Origin: Ruegeria sp. YS9
Lineage (GTDB): Bacteria; Pseudomonadota; Alphaproteobacteria; Rhodobacterales; Rhodobacteraceae
NCBI RefSeq assembly: GCF_024628725.1
Contig: NZ_CP102409.1
Location: 1,211,001-1,275,000, forward strand
Length of the DNA stretch: 64,000 nt
Direction: 5' to 3'
The notes beneath the pieces are model-generated. The model made no database searches. It was given only the letters and a program-made list of their open reading frames with translations, and was not told where the DNA came from. The position numbers and the translations under genes were made by a program. This document shows positions 36,388 to 44,997 of the stretch, in pieces; position 1 is the first letter of the stretch, and every line of letters starts with the position of its first letter.

Positions 36388-38805
36388 TCAGCCCCTCATT
36401 CGGGCGCCGTCTGCGTCAAACAAGGGTGTCGAGATGACCTTTGCCTTGCGCATCTGGCCCAATATTTCGATCTTTGCTTCAAGCCCATCTGTTGCGCGTT
36501 CGGGTGGCAGAAAACCGATGGCGACGGATTTTCGGGCACAATGCGAATAACCGCCCGAGGTGCAAAAACCCACGACCTTGCCGTCGAGCCAGATTGGTTC
36601 ATAGGCGTTCACGTCGGCATCGACTGCATCAACCTCGAAGGCCACCAGCCTACGCGAAGGGCCTGTCGCACGTTCGGCCTCGGCGGCGGGGCGGCCGATG
36701 AAGTCGGCGCTTTTGCCAAAAGCGATGAAACGATCCAGCCCGGTTTCGGCCGCCGTGTAGTCGGGTGAGAATTCGCGCATCCACGAGCCGAAGAACTTGT
36801 CGAGCCGCAGGCTCATCATCGCGCGCATGCCGAAGGGTGTGATGCCATGCGGCTGGCCGGCCTGCCACAGGGTCCACCACAGCTGGCGCTGCGCCATCGG
36901 ATCGCAATAGATCTCGAACCCCAGATCGCCGGTATAGCTGACCCGCTGCACGATGCAGTCGGTCATGCCCACGACCATTGGCCGCACATCCATGAAGCGC
37001 ATGTCGCTGATATCGGCGCGGGTGCAGGCGGCCAGAACCTCGCGGGCCTTGGGGCCGGCAATCTGGAATCCGTTGCGTTTGTCGCTGATATTCTCGACGG
37101 TTACGCCGTCTTGCTGATGCTGCCGGAACCAACGCATGTGGAAGTTCTGCGCGCCGTATGAGGCGGTGAGCTGGAACTCCTCCTCGGCCAGACACGACAC
37201 GGTAAAATCCCCGATCAGCTTGCCCTTGGGCGACAGCATGGGCGTCAGCGACAGGCGGCCCGGGGCGGGGATGCGCCCGGCCATGATCCGATCCAGCCAG
37301 TCGCGGGCGCGAGGGCCGGTGATCAGGTATTTGCCGAAATTGTGCACCTCGTTGATGCCGACGCCCCCGCGCACGGCACGTACCTCGCGGCCCGTTGCCT
37401 CGAACGCGTCCGAGCGGCGGAAGGACGGGGTTTCATAGGTCGGCTCGCCATCCTGCGCGAAGTAATTGGCGACCTCGAGTCCGTATTGCTGGCCCCAGAC
37501 CGCGCCCAGATCGGAAAAGATGTCATACATCGGCGTGGTGCGGTTCGGGCGTGCTGCGGGCAGCTCCTCGTTCGGGTAGGCGACGCTGAACCGTTTCTGA
37601 TAGTTCTCAATCACCTTGGGGCGGGTATAGCCGGGGGTGATCCAGTCGCCGAAGCGGGCCACGTCCATGGCAAAGACGTCGCGCTCGGGCTCGCCCTCGA
37701 TCATCCATTGCGCCAGCGTCAGGCCGACCCCGCCGCCCTGGCTGAACCCGGCCATCACGCCGCTGGCCGACCAGTAGTTGCGCACGCCCGGCACCGGCCC
37801 GACCAGCGGGTTGCCGTCAGGCGCAAAGGTGAAGGGGCCGTGGATCACCGACTTCACGCCCGCTTCGGCCAGAACCGGGAAGCGGCGATAGGCGAACTCG
37901 ATACTGTCGGTGATCTTGTCGAAATCATCCGGCAACAGCTCGTGCCCGAACTCCCATGGCGTACCGTCCACGGCCCAGGGTTTGCAGGGCTGTTCGTAAA
38001 AGCCGATGCACAACCCGCGCCCTTCTTGCCGCAAATAGCTTTCGCCAGCCGGGTCCATCACATGCGGATGCTCGCCACCCGCGTCGATGATCGCCTCGAT
38101 CTGAGGGATGTTGTCGGTGACGAGGTATTGATGCTCCATCGGGTGCAGAGGGAAGTAGATGCCTGCCATCGCGCCCACCTCGCGCGCCCAGAGGCCGCCG
38201 GCGTTGACGATATGCTCGGCGTGGATGGTGCCCTTGTCGGTGACCACGTCCCAGGTGCCGTCGGGGCGCTGGTTGGTTTCACGCACCATGCAGTGGGTTT
38301 CGATCGTGGCACCGCCCATCCGCGCGGCCTTGGCATAGGCGTGGGTCGTGCCCGAGGGGTCGAGGTGCCCGTCCAGCGGATCATACAGCGCGCCGATGAT
38401 GCCATCGGTGTTGGTGATGGGGGCGATCTTCCTGATCTCGTCGGGGCCGACGATCTCGGTCTCCAGCCCCATGAAGCGGTGCTTGGCGCGTTCGGCCAGC
38501 AGCATGTCGAACCGGTCCTGATTGTCGGCCAGGGTGATGCCGCCCACATGGTGCAGCCCGCAGGACATGCCGGTGATCTCTTCCAGCTCTTTGTACAGCC
38601 GGATGGTATAGCCTTGCAGCGCGGCCATGTTGGTGTCGCCGTTCAGCGTGTGAAACCCGCCCGCCGCATGCCAGGTCGATCCGCTGGTCAGTTCGGACCG
38701 CTCCAGCAGCATCACGTCCGACCAGCCCAGCTTGGTGAGGTGATAGAGCACCGAACAGCCGACGACGCCGCCTCCGATGACGGCAACCTGACAGGTGGTT
38801 TTCAC
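36388..38805 (-). CDS. Dimethylglycine/sarcosine dehydrogenase-like FAD-GcvT protein
   Basis: The 805-residue protein joins an N-terminal DAO-type FAD oxidoreductase to a C-terminal GcvT-like tetrahydrofolate domain. The FAD parts are GGGVVGCSVL at 11-20 and TWHAAGG with His46, which corresponds to the flavin-attaching His. The GcvT domain covers about 430-800, with YTGDLGFEIY and ALYDPLDGHLDPSG upstream. Such enzymes demethylate dimethylglycine or sarcosine and pass the one-carbon unit to folate, a step in glycine betaine breakdown. Other betaine genes are not adjacent. By eye the gene is more GC-rich than its neighbours. Confidence 0.88.
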   Translation of the reverse strand: MKTTCQVAVIGGGVVGCSVLYHLTKLGWSDVMLLERSELTSGSTWHAAGGFHTLNGDTNMAALQGYTIRLYKELEEITGMSCGLHHVGGITLADNQDRFDMLLAERAKHRFMGLETEIVGPDEIRKIAPITNTDGIIGALYDPLDGHLDPSGTTHAYAKAARMGGATIETHCMVRETNQRPDGTWDVVTDKGTIHAEHIVNAGGLWAREVGAMAGIYFPLHPMEHQYLVTDNIPQIEAIIDAGGEHPHVMDPAGESYLRQEGRGLCIGFYEQPCKPWAVDGTPWEFGHELLPDDFDKITDSIEFAYRRFPVLAEAGVKSVIHGPFTFAPDGNPLVGPVPGVRNYWSASGVMAGFSQGGGVGLTLAQWMIEGEPERDVFAMDVARFGDWITPGYTRPKVIENYQKRFSVAYPNEELPAARPNRTTPMYDIFSDLGAVWGQQYGLEVANYFAQDGEPTYETPSFRRSDAFEATGREVRAVRGGVGINEVHNFGKYLITGPRARDWLDRIMAGRIPAPGRLSLTPMLSPKGKLIGDFTVSCLAEEEFQLTASYGAQNFHMRWFRQHQQDGVTVENISDKRNGFQIAGPKAREVLAACTRADISDMRFMDVRPMVVGMTDCIVQRVSYTGDLGFEIYCDPMAQRQLWWTLWQAGQPHGITPFGMRAMMSLRLDKFFGSWMREFSPDYTAAETGLDRFIAFGKSADFIGRPAAEAERATGPSRRLVAFEVDAVDADVNAYEPIWLDGKVVGFCTSGGYSHCARKSVAIGFLPPERATDGLEAKIEILGQMRKAKVISTPLFDADGARMRG

Positions 38806-38867
38806 AGTGTTCCTCCCTATGGTTTTGGAAAAACTGTCGAGCCGATGGGGATATTACTCGTCTGTTA

Positions 38868-38884
38868 GCGACAACAAGTGTCGC
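38868..38884. repeat. Perfect short palindrome before a hypothetical gene
   Basis: GCGACA and TGTCGC enclose ACAAG. The repeat ends directly at the ATG of the 38885 frame and lies 63 bp upstream of the divergent GcvT-family start. It might be an operator for either gene. Confidence 0.3.
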
Positions 38885-39169
38885 ATGTCACGTATTGCAC
38901 GAGCTTTGGATTTGCAGAGCCTTCTCGCACTGCCAAAGCGCGTCGAAACCTATAACCGAGCGAAACAAAACGGCGGCCTGCTTCTTGTTCATTGCGGCAT
39001 CGCCCAGTGGTTTTTCGGCCTTGTAGGCCGCTTTTCCACTTTACTCTACGGCTGGAACAAAACCGAGGTGATCAAACTGGCCCGTCACGCCCATCTCAGT
39101 GCCTGGTTCGAACTGTACGATGACTGGAAAATCCGCGCCCGGTTCAGCGCCATTGGGTCGTTCAGTTGA
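38885..39169 (+). CDS. Hypothetical 94-residue protein
   Basis: The frame from ATG 38885 encodes a basic protein with a hydrophobic middle (LLLVHCGIAQWFFGLVGRF) and an aromatic-rich tail (SAWFELYDDWKIRARFSAIG). Codon third positions look GC-rich over the second half, as in real genes here. There is no clear ribosome site and no family I recognise. It fills most of the 413-bp gap between the GcvT-family and CorC genes and is convergent with the latter. Chance cannot be excluded. Confidence 0.4.
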   Translation: MSRIARALDLQSLLALPKRVETYNRAKQNGGLLLVHCGIAQWFFGLVGRFSTLLYGWNKTEVIKLARHAHLSAWFELYDDWKIRARFSAIGSFS

Positions 39170-39218
39170 CGCCAGGCGCTTTGGCAGTGCTCGGAACGTT
39201 TCGGAAAAATCGCAGGCG

Positions 39219-40526
39219 TTACAGGGGGCGCACTTTCAATCCGGTGATGCGGTTGCCTTCACGCGCCGTGACCTCGAACCGGAAACCGTGGAACGAAAAC
39301 ACCTGACCGACGTCAGGGATCATCTGTGCCTCGTGAATCACCAGGCCGGCCAGCGTGTTCGCCTCGTCATCCGGCAGAGACCAGTCCAGTGCCCTGTTGG
39401 CATCCCGGATCGTCATGGAACCTTCGACCAGATACTGGCCGTCTTCGGTGCGTATTACGGGCACCTCTTCGTCTATGTCGAACTCATCGGCGATCTCGCC
39501 CACGATTTCTTCAAGAATATCTTCAAGCGTGATCAGGCCCCGCAGTGACCCGTATTCATCCACAACCAACGCAAAATGGCTGTGCATGCGCAGGAATTCC
39601 CGCATCTGGTCGTCCAAGGTCGTGGTCTCGGGCACAAAGTAAGGGGCGTTTGCCACCTTTCCGATGTCAAAGCTTGCCAAACGGTCGGTCCCGCCGTCGC
39701 TGCTGCCTGCCTGCGCATACATGGCGCGAAAGAGGTCCTTGGCGTGGACAACACCCACGATGTTTTCCGGCTCGTCCCGGAACACAGGCAGGCGGGTGTG
39801 CGGGCTTTGCAGACATTGTTTCAGGATCGCCTCGGGGGCAGCATTGGCGTCGATCATCTCGATATTCGAGCGGTGCAGCATGATCTCTTCCACCGTCCGG
39901 TCGCCCAGATCCAGCGCACCCAAGATGCGGTCGCGGTCTTCTTTTTCGACCACGCCTTCGGAATGACCAAGTTGTAAGGCGCCGGCAATCTCTTCGCGCA
40001 CGGCCAGAATGTTGCTGTCGGGATCGATCTGCACGCCGAACAGACGCAACACACCGCGCACCAGCAGCCGCACCGCGGCCACAATGGGTGAAAACACCGT
40101 CACGACGACGCTGATGATCGGCGCGACAGCCGCCGCGGCCTTTTCGGAATTGGTGATGGCGTAGGTCTTTGGCAGCACTTCGGCAAAGATCAGCACCAGC
40201 AAGGTCATGACCAGTGTCGCCAATGCCACGCCGCTTTCGCCGAACAGCCGGGTGAACAAGGCCGTCGCCAGCGAGGCCGCCAGAATGTTGACAAGGTTGT
40301 TGCCCAGAAGAACCGAGCCGATCAGGCGTTCATTGTCATCGGTGATTTCTAGCGCCTTTTTCGCCCCGCGTGACCCTTTGTCGGCCTGAGCCCTCAGTTT
40401 TCCGCGAGAAGAGGCTGTGAGCGCTGTTTCCGAACCCGAAAAAAAGCCGGACAAAACGAGCAACAAGAGGATCGCACCTGACGTAAACCAGAATGTGCTG
40501 TCGATCAGAGAAGGTGAGGGTTCCAT
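39219..40526 (-). CDS. CorC/HlyC-family CNNM-CBS membrane protein
   Basis: The 435-residue protein has an N-terminal DUF21/CNNM domain with about four helices (1-190, including SGFFSGSETALTASS and EVLPKTYAI). A tandem CBS pair (about 205-340, with HTRLPVFRD and LVVDEYGSLRGLITLEDILEE) and a C-terminal CorC_HlyC domain (about 350-435) follow. This family handles magnesium or cobalt homeostasis or efflux; the old hemolysin label is not functional. It is followed upstream by xerD in the same direction with a 63-bp gap. Confidence 0.92.
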   Translation of the reverse strand: MEPSPSLIDSTFWFTSGAILLLLVLSGFFSGSETALTASSRGKLRAQADKGSRGAKKALEITDDNERLIGSVLLGNNLVNILAASLATALFTRLFGESGVALATLVMTLLVLIFAEVLPKTYAITNSEKAAAAVAPIISVVVTVFSPIVAAVRLLVRGVLRLFGVQIDPDSNILAVREEIAGALQLGHSEGVVEKEDRDRILGALDLGDRTVEEIMLHRSNIEMIDANAAPEAILKQCLQSPHTRLPVFRDEPENIVGVVHAKDLFRAMYAQAGSSDGGTDRLASFDIGKVANAPYFVPETTTLDDQMREFLRMHSHFALVVDEYGSLRGLITLEDILEEIVGEIADEFDIDEEVPVIRTEDGQYLVEGSMTIRDANRALDWSLPDDEANTLAGLVIHEAQMIPDVGQVFSFHGFRFEVTAREGNRITGLKVRPL

Positions 40527-40589
40527 TGGTCCTTGGTGGGTTAGGGTGATGCATCCGTTATGGGGATGCCGCCCCGCTGGATCAAGGGC

Positions 40590-41546
40590 TTAGCCCCGGT
40601 CTTCGTCAGGGTCTTTGCTCAGCGGGTGGTGTTGCAACACCAGTTCAGTCAGCCGTTCATCCAGAACATGAGTATAAATCTCGGTCGTTGCGACGTCGGC
40701 GTGGCCCAACAAGGTCTGGATCGAACGCAGGTCAGCGCCGTTGGCCAGCAGATGCGTGGCAAAGGCGTGACGCAGGGTATGCGGGGTGACTTTCTCGGGC
40801 GAAACACCACCCTGAACGGCCAGTTCCTTGACCAGCAGAAAGAACCTGTGCCGCGTCAGGTGGCCGGACTTGCCGCGCGACGGGAACAGAAAGCGGGATC
40901 TTTGACCGCCTTTCTCGACGGTCCGGTCTTCGGCTTCGTCCCGTACGGTCAACCAGGCAGCCAAAGCATCCCGCGCCGGTGGGGACAGGGGCACCATGCG
41001 TTCCTTGCCACCTTTACCCAGCACCAACAGCATGCGCGGATCGCCTCGGGCCGAGGAAACGGGCAGGGACACAAGTTCGGTCACGCGCATCCCGGTGGCA
41101 TAGAGAACTTCCATCAAGCAGGTATTGCGAATGCGATCGGCCTTGCTGCGCCCGGTTTGTCGGGCGGCTTCAAGAAGACGGTCGACTTCGGGCACGTCCA
41201 GCGTTTTGGGCAATCGCTTCTGCCGTCCCGGACCTTTGATCTGGATGGCGGGGTTCGTCTCGTTCCAGCCTTCCTCGAACGCAAATCGGTAGAGCTGTTT
41301 GATGGCTGACAATCGCCGCGCGCGGGTAGAGCGCGACAAGCCCTCTGCCTCGCAGTCGATCAGGTAGGCTTCGATCTGATCACGATCTGCCTGATTGAAT
41401 CCGGATCCCCTGTGCCCCAACCAGGACGCAAAGTCCTTCAGGTCGCGCCCATAGGCCAGCAACGTGTTTGTCGCTGCGCCAAGTTCCGCGGCCTGTGCCT
41501 GTAGAAAGGTCGAAATCCAAAGTTCGTTTGTCGCCGGGATAGCCAT
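40590..41546 (-). CDS. xerD: Tyrosine recombinase XerD
   Basis: XerD resolves chromosome dimers at dif with XerC and FtsK. I start at ATG 41546 (318 residues); a TTG two codons earlier is possible. A SAM-like core-binding domain occupies about 1-100. The catalytic domain shows Arg in YATGMRVTEL, Lys in GKGGKERMVPL, HTLRHAFATH, GHADVATTEIYTH and a nucleophilic Tyr within that last motif. The start is 3 bp from the end of the upstream secreted-protein gene. XerC is an alternative label; the sequence is XerD-like to my reading. Confidence 0.92.
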   Translation of the reverse strand: MAIPATNELWISTFLQAQAAELGAATNTLLAYGRDLKDFASWLGHRGSGFNQADRDQIEAYLIDCEAEGLSRSTRARRLSAIKQLYRFAFEEGWNETNPAIQIKGPGRQKRLPKTLDVPEVDRLLEAARQTGRSKADRIRNTCLMEVLYATGMRVTELVSLPVSSARGDPRMLLVLGKGGKERMVPLSPPARDALAAWLTVRDEAEDRTVEKGGQRSRFLFPSRGKSGHLTRHRFFLLVKELAVQGGVSPEKVTPHTLRHAFATHLLANGADLRSIQTLLGHADVATTEIYTHVLDERLTELVLQHHPLSKDPDEDRG

Positions 41547-41548
41547 CT

Positions 41549-43069
41549 TCAACGCTCTTGCAGGATCAACAGGCTCAGCGCGGCGCGCCGCGCGGTGTCT
41601 TCCAGGCCCACACGTCGGAAGGTTGCGATTGCTGCGGTCAGATCCACCAGATTGCCCCGTGCGCCATGAGCAAACAGCTGCATGGCTTCCAGTATGGCTT
41701 CACCAAGCTGACCGTTGTCCAGCAAGGCGTCAATGTCGTTGGGTGCGGGCGCCGCCCATTCAAACCCCTGAGAAACCGCGTCCGCCAACGGAGAAGGAGA
41801 AACCGCCCGCCCCGGATCGCCCTGTGCCAGCGCCGCAAGAAACAGGGTATCGATCGAGTTGTCCGGCGCGGATAGTGCTGCCTGTTCGTAAAGGTCAGAC
41901 AACATCAGAATGCGCCAGCGCAGGTTTTCAGTTGCCGGCACCGACAGCGAAACCTTCGACAGACGCTCGGCGAACAATTCGGCGAAGGGTACTTCAAGCC
42001 CGACGCTGCGCATCTGCTGCCAGACCGGTGGCAATGTTTTTCCAATGGCTTCAGCGTTTCGCGTATCCAATGCACTTTCAAATCGTTGGATGGCCGCGAC
42101 CCGGTCCCAAACTGCGCCGGACGCAGCCGGGGACCGCTCGGTATAAAGTCCAAGCAATTGATTGGGCGTCAAAGCGCCAATGCGTGTAAGCCGTTCGGCG
42201 GCTTCGATCTGTGCTTTCCATCCGGCCACATCCCGAAGATCCGCGTTGGCGAAAGCTCGTGGCAACGAGGCGGACGGAAGCCGTTCTCCGATCGCTTCGA
42301 ACAGCCGGAAACTCAGCGGATCAGGGTTTTCAGGTTGGGGCAGATAAGCCGCGCCTTCATAGAGTTCAGGGCTTAGAAAACGATCCAGAACCGCCAGTTC
42401 TTCCGGTGGCAGGATGTCCAGGGCATGCGCGGCTTCAAGCGTCAGCGCGGCCGATGCCCAATCTCCGCGCCGGGCTTTGCAGAACACTTGCGCGGCGTAG
42501 TCCTTTGACAGGTGCGGTTCGGCGATAAGGGCGGTGCAGCTGCGATCCTCATCGCCGGTCAGCAGCGTTGCGTCAAACCAGCGCTGAAACCGATCCTGTG
42601 TATCGGTCGGCCCGGCCAGTTGAACCAGCGATTGCACGGGATCAGCCGCGCCCAGTTGCATCAGACGGTCCAGCCGCGCCAGCAGCATGACCTCTTGCGC
42701 ATCAGGACCCGCCGGTGCGCGGGTTTCCGACAGAAGCAATGTAAACAACAGGCGTTGCATGGCCGGGTTGTCGCGAACGGGCGTCTTCGCGATCAGCTCC
42801 GCCAGCCGGTTCGCATCGCTGCCTTGCCACAAATCCACGGGCAACCCGGTGACGGATGATGCGACCAGGCCCAAAGGTTGCGACAACGCTTCAAGCGGCG
42901 TGACCTCAATTTCGGGCAATCCGCCGTTCTGTGCCACCGGCGGTTCCAGCAATACGGTTCCGGGCAGGTTTTGCGGCGGATCCGCAAGCCACTCGATCGC
43001 GGATAACGGGGTCTGCGCATGTGCCGATCCCGCCAGAAAGACCGCCAACAGCGCCTGTCTAGTCGACAT
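41549..43069 (-). CDS. Secreted protein of unknown function beside xerD
   Basis: From ATG 43069 the protein is 506 residues. It has a signal peptide (MSTRQALLAVFLAGSAHAQTP) and an almost wholly alpha-helical, Ala/Leu-rich body resembling TPR-like solenoid repeats, without a domain I can name. Two cysteines (SCTALIA and VFCKARRG) lie about 20 residues apart. It is conserved in this position between xerD and aroK in related bacteria as far as I recall, often with an uninformative name. The stop of a 49-residue membrane protein gene overlaps its start by 11 bp. A periplasmic scaffold role is only a guess. Confidence 0.75.
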   Translation of the reverse strand: MSTRQALLAVFLAGSAHAQTPLSAIEWLADPPQNLPGTVLLEPPVAQNGGLPEIEVTPLEALSQPLGLVASSVTGLPVDLWQGSDANRLAELIAKTPVRDNPAMQRLLFTLLLSETRAPAGPDAQEVMLLARLDRLMQLGAADPVQSLVQLAGPTDTQDRFQRWFDATLLTGDEDRSCTALIAEPHLSKDYAAQVFCKARRGDWASAALTLEAAHALDILPPEELAVLDRFLSPELYEGAAYLPQPENPDPLSFRLFEAIGERLPSASLPRAFANADLRDVAGWKAQIEAAERLTRIGALTPNQLLGLYTERSPAASGAVWDRVAAIQRFESALDTRNAEAIGKTLPPVWQQMRSVGLEVPFAELFAERLSKVSLSVPATENLRWRILMLSDLYEQAALSAPDNSIDTLFLAALAQGDPGRAVSPSPLADAVSQGFEWAAPAPNDIDALLDNGQLGEAILEAMQLFAHGARGNLVDLTAAIATFRRVGLEDTARRAALSLLILQER

Positions 43070-43208
43070 CCAATACGACCGGTTCGCGGATTTCACTTTG
43101 AGGCGCAGAAAAATCCGCACCAAAGAATGGGCCAATATAGGCATAGGCGACCAGCCCAATGAAGACCAGGCAAAGAACATATATCAGGAATTTGATCAGT
43201 CGGCCCAT
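43059..43208 (-). CDS. Small single-helix membrane protein (49 residues)
   Basis: A 49-codon frame begins MGRLIKFLIYVLCLVFIG and continues LVAYAYIGPFFGADFSAP, giving one clear membrane helix with an N-terminal positive charge. A short acidic periplasmic tail ends PVVLDVD. Its stop overlaps the start of the secreted protein gene by 11 bp, so they are probably co-translated. Codon use and length of the helix favour a real gene. No function is known to me. Confidence 0.65.
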   Translation of the reverse strand: MGRLIKFLIYVLCLVFIGLVAYAYIGPFFGADFSAPQSEIREPVVLDVD

Positions 43209-43287
43209 GGCGCCACGCTGCCTCAATTTTTGATTTTGGCCAAGTTATAACTGGCATTTTTCCCAAGATCACGTCATTCACGTTTAA

Positions 43288-43875
43288 ATGAGCGAAATTA
43301 AGCATAACACACATTCGACAGACACACAGGGCGGCTTTGATCTGCACAAAACCGTGGTTCTGGTGGGTATGATGGGGGCTGGCAAGACCGCGGTGGGGCG
43401 CGCATTGGCTGCCCGGCTGGGTGTTCCGTTTCTGGACAGCGATGCCGAGATAGAATCAGCCGCCAACATGACGATTCCTGAAATCTTTGAACGTGACGGC
43501 GAACCTTTCTTTCGCGCCAAGGAATCGCAGGTCATCAGGCGCTTGCTGGATGAACAAAAAGGCATCCTCTCGACGGGGGGTGGGGCGTTTCTCCAGCCGG
43601 AAAACCGTCGCATCATCGCCGAAAAGGGCGCTGCCGTCTGGCTGCGCGCGGACCTGAATGTTCTGTGGAACCGTGTGCGCCACAAAGACACACGTCCTCT
43701 GCTGCGCACGGCCGATCCGTATGCGACATTGAAAGCCCTCTATGAGGCCCGCGTGCCGGTTTATGCTCAGGCCGATCTGGCTGTGGATTCGGATGGTGAG
43801 ACCTCGATCGAAAATATGGCAGGCCGCGTTGTCGACGCCCTGATGACACGCCCTGATGTTTTGGAACTCAAATAA
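43288..43875 (+). CDS. aroK: Shikimate kinase
   Basis: AroK phosphorylates shikimate in the aromatic amino acid pathway. The 195-residue protein has a P-loop GMMGAGKT at 27-34 and the shikimate-binding SDAEIE with LDSD. It also has FFRAKESQVIRRLL and GGGAFLQPENR, and the lid DTRPLLRT. About 20 residues precede the core, longer than in E. coli. It is followed directly by aroB with no gap. Confidence 0.96.
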   Translation: MSEIKHNTHSTDTQGGFDLHKTVVLVGMMGAGKTAVGRALAARLGVPFLDSDAEIESAANMTIPEIFERDGEPFFRAKESQVIRRLLDEQKGILSTGGGAFLQPENRRIIAEKGAAVWLRADLNVLWNRVRHKDTRPLLRTADPYATLKALYEARVPVYAQADLAVDSDGETSIENMAGRVVDALMTRPDVLELK

Positions 43876-44988
43876 ATGCACCAAACAGTACATGTAGACC
43901 TGGATGACCGTTCGTATGATGTTGAAATCGGTCCGGATCTTCTGACGCGGGCGGGGGGCTGGATCTCTCCACTTCTGGCCCGGCCAAAAGTCGCGGTTCT
44001 GACCGATGAAAACGTGGCCGGTCTGCATCTCGAGGCGCTGCGCGCCGGGCTGAATGCCGCGGGAATCGAGATGACCGCGCTGGCGCTGCCCGCCGGAGAG
44101 GCAACCAAAAGCTGGCCGCATTTCGAGCGCGCCGTCGAGTGGTTGCTCGCTGAAAAAGTCGAACGCCGGGATGTTGTCGTGGCCTTGGGCGGCGGCGTCA
44201 TCGGAGACCTGGCAGGCTTTGCAGCGGCGGTTTTGCGGCGTGGTGTTCGTTTTGTGCAGATTCCAACGTCCTTGCTGGCGCAAGTGGACAGCTCGGTTGG
44301 TGGAAAGACCGGCATCAACGCACCACAGGGCAAAAACCTGATCGGCGCGTTTCATCAACCGTCTCTGGTTCTGGCCGACACCTCTGTCCTTGGGACCATG
44401 ACCCAGCGAGATTTTTTGTCCGGGTACGGCGAGGTCGTGAAATACGGTTTGCTTGGCGACGCGAAATTCTTTGATTGGCTAGAGGCGAACGGGCCAAGCG
44501 TTTCCTCGGGTGACATGGCGGCCCGCGTGCGCGCGGTAACGCGTTCAGTGCAAATGAAAGCCGATATCGTCGCGCGGGATGAAACCGAACAAGGCGACCG
44601 GGCTCTTCTCAATCTGGGGCACACGTTCTGCCACGCTCTGGAGGCCGCAACAGGCTATTCCGACCGCCTTCTGCATGGTGAAGGTGTGGCAATAGGCTGT
44701 GCGCTGGCGTTTGAACTGTCGTCTCGGCTGGGTCTGTGTTCGCAAGAGGATCCAAGCCGGGTGCGCGCGCACCTGAGGGCGATGGGAATGAAAACGGATC
44801 TGGCCGATATTCCGGGCGAATTGCCAAGTGCCGACACGCTGGTGGATCTGATGGGACAAGACAAGAAAGTCGTGGACGGTCAGCTTCGGTTTATTCTGGC
44901 GCGTGGGATCGGACAGGCGTTCGTGACGTCCGATGTGCCGAAAGATGCGGTTCTTTCGGTCCTGTCAGATGCGCTTGCCACGGCTTGA
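43876..44988 (+). CDS. aroB: 3-dehydroquinate synthase
   Basis: AroB converts DAHP to 3-dehydroquinate with NAD and a divalent metal. The 370-residue protein has GGGVIGDLAGFAAAVLRRG, QIPTSLLAQVDSSVGGKTGIN and the metal-binding GEVVKYGLLGD with NLGHTFCHALE and LLHGEGVAIG. Its ATG follows the aroK stop without an intervening base, the usual aroK-aroB operon. It is convergent with the site-2 protease gene, separated by 9 bp. Confidence 0.97.
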   Translation: MHQTVHVDLDDRSYDVEIGPDLLTRAGGWISPLLARPKVAVLTDENVAGLHLEALRAGLNAAGIEMTALALPAGEATKSWPHFERAVEWLLAEKVERRDVVVALGGGVIGDLAGFAAAVLRRGVRFVQIPTSLLAQVDSSVGGKTGINAPQGKNLIGAFHQPSLVLADTSVLGTMTQRDFLSGYGEVVKYGLLGDAKFFDWLEANGPSVSSGDMAARVRAVTRSVQMKADIVARDETEQGDRALLNLGHTFCHALEAATGYSDRLLHGEGVAIGCALAFELSSRLGLCSQEDPSRVRAHLRAMGMKTDLADIPGELPSADTLVDLMGQDKKVVDGQLRFILARGIGQAFVTSDVPKDAVLSVLSDALATA

Positions 44989-44997
44989 CCTGAAAGC

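Noticed and set aside
37342..38868. A 508-codon plus-strand frame
   Set aside because: It is antisense to the conserved FAD-GcvT gene and its translation is His/Arg-rich without motifs.
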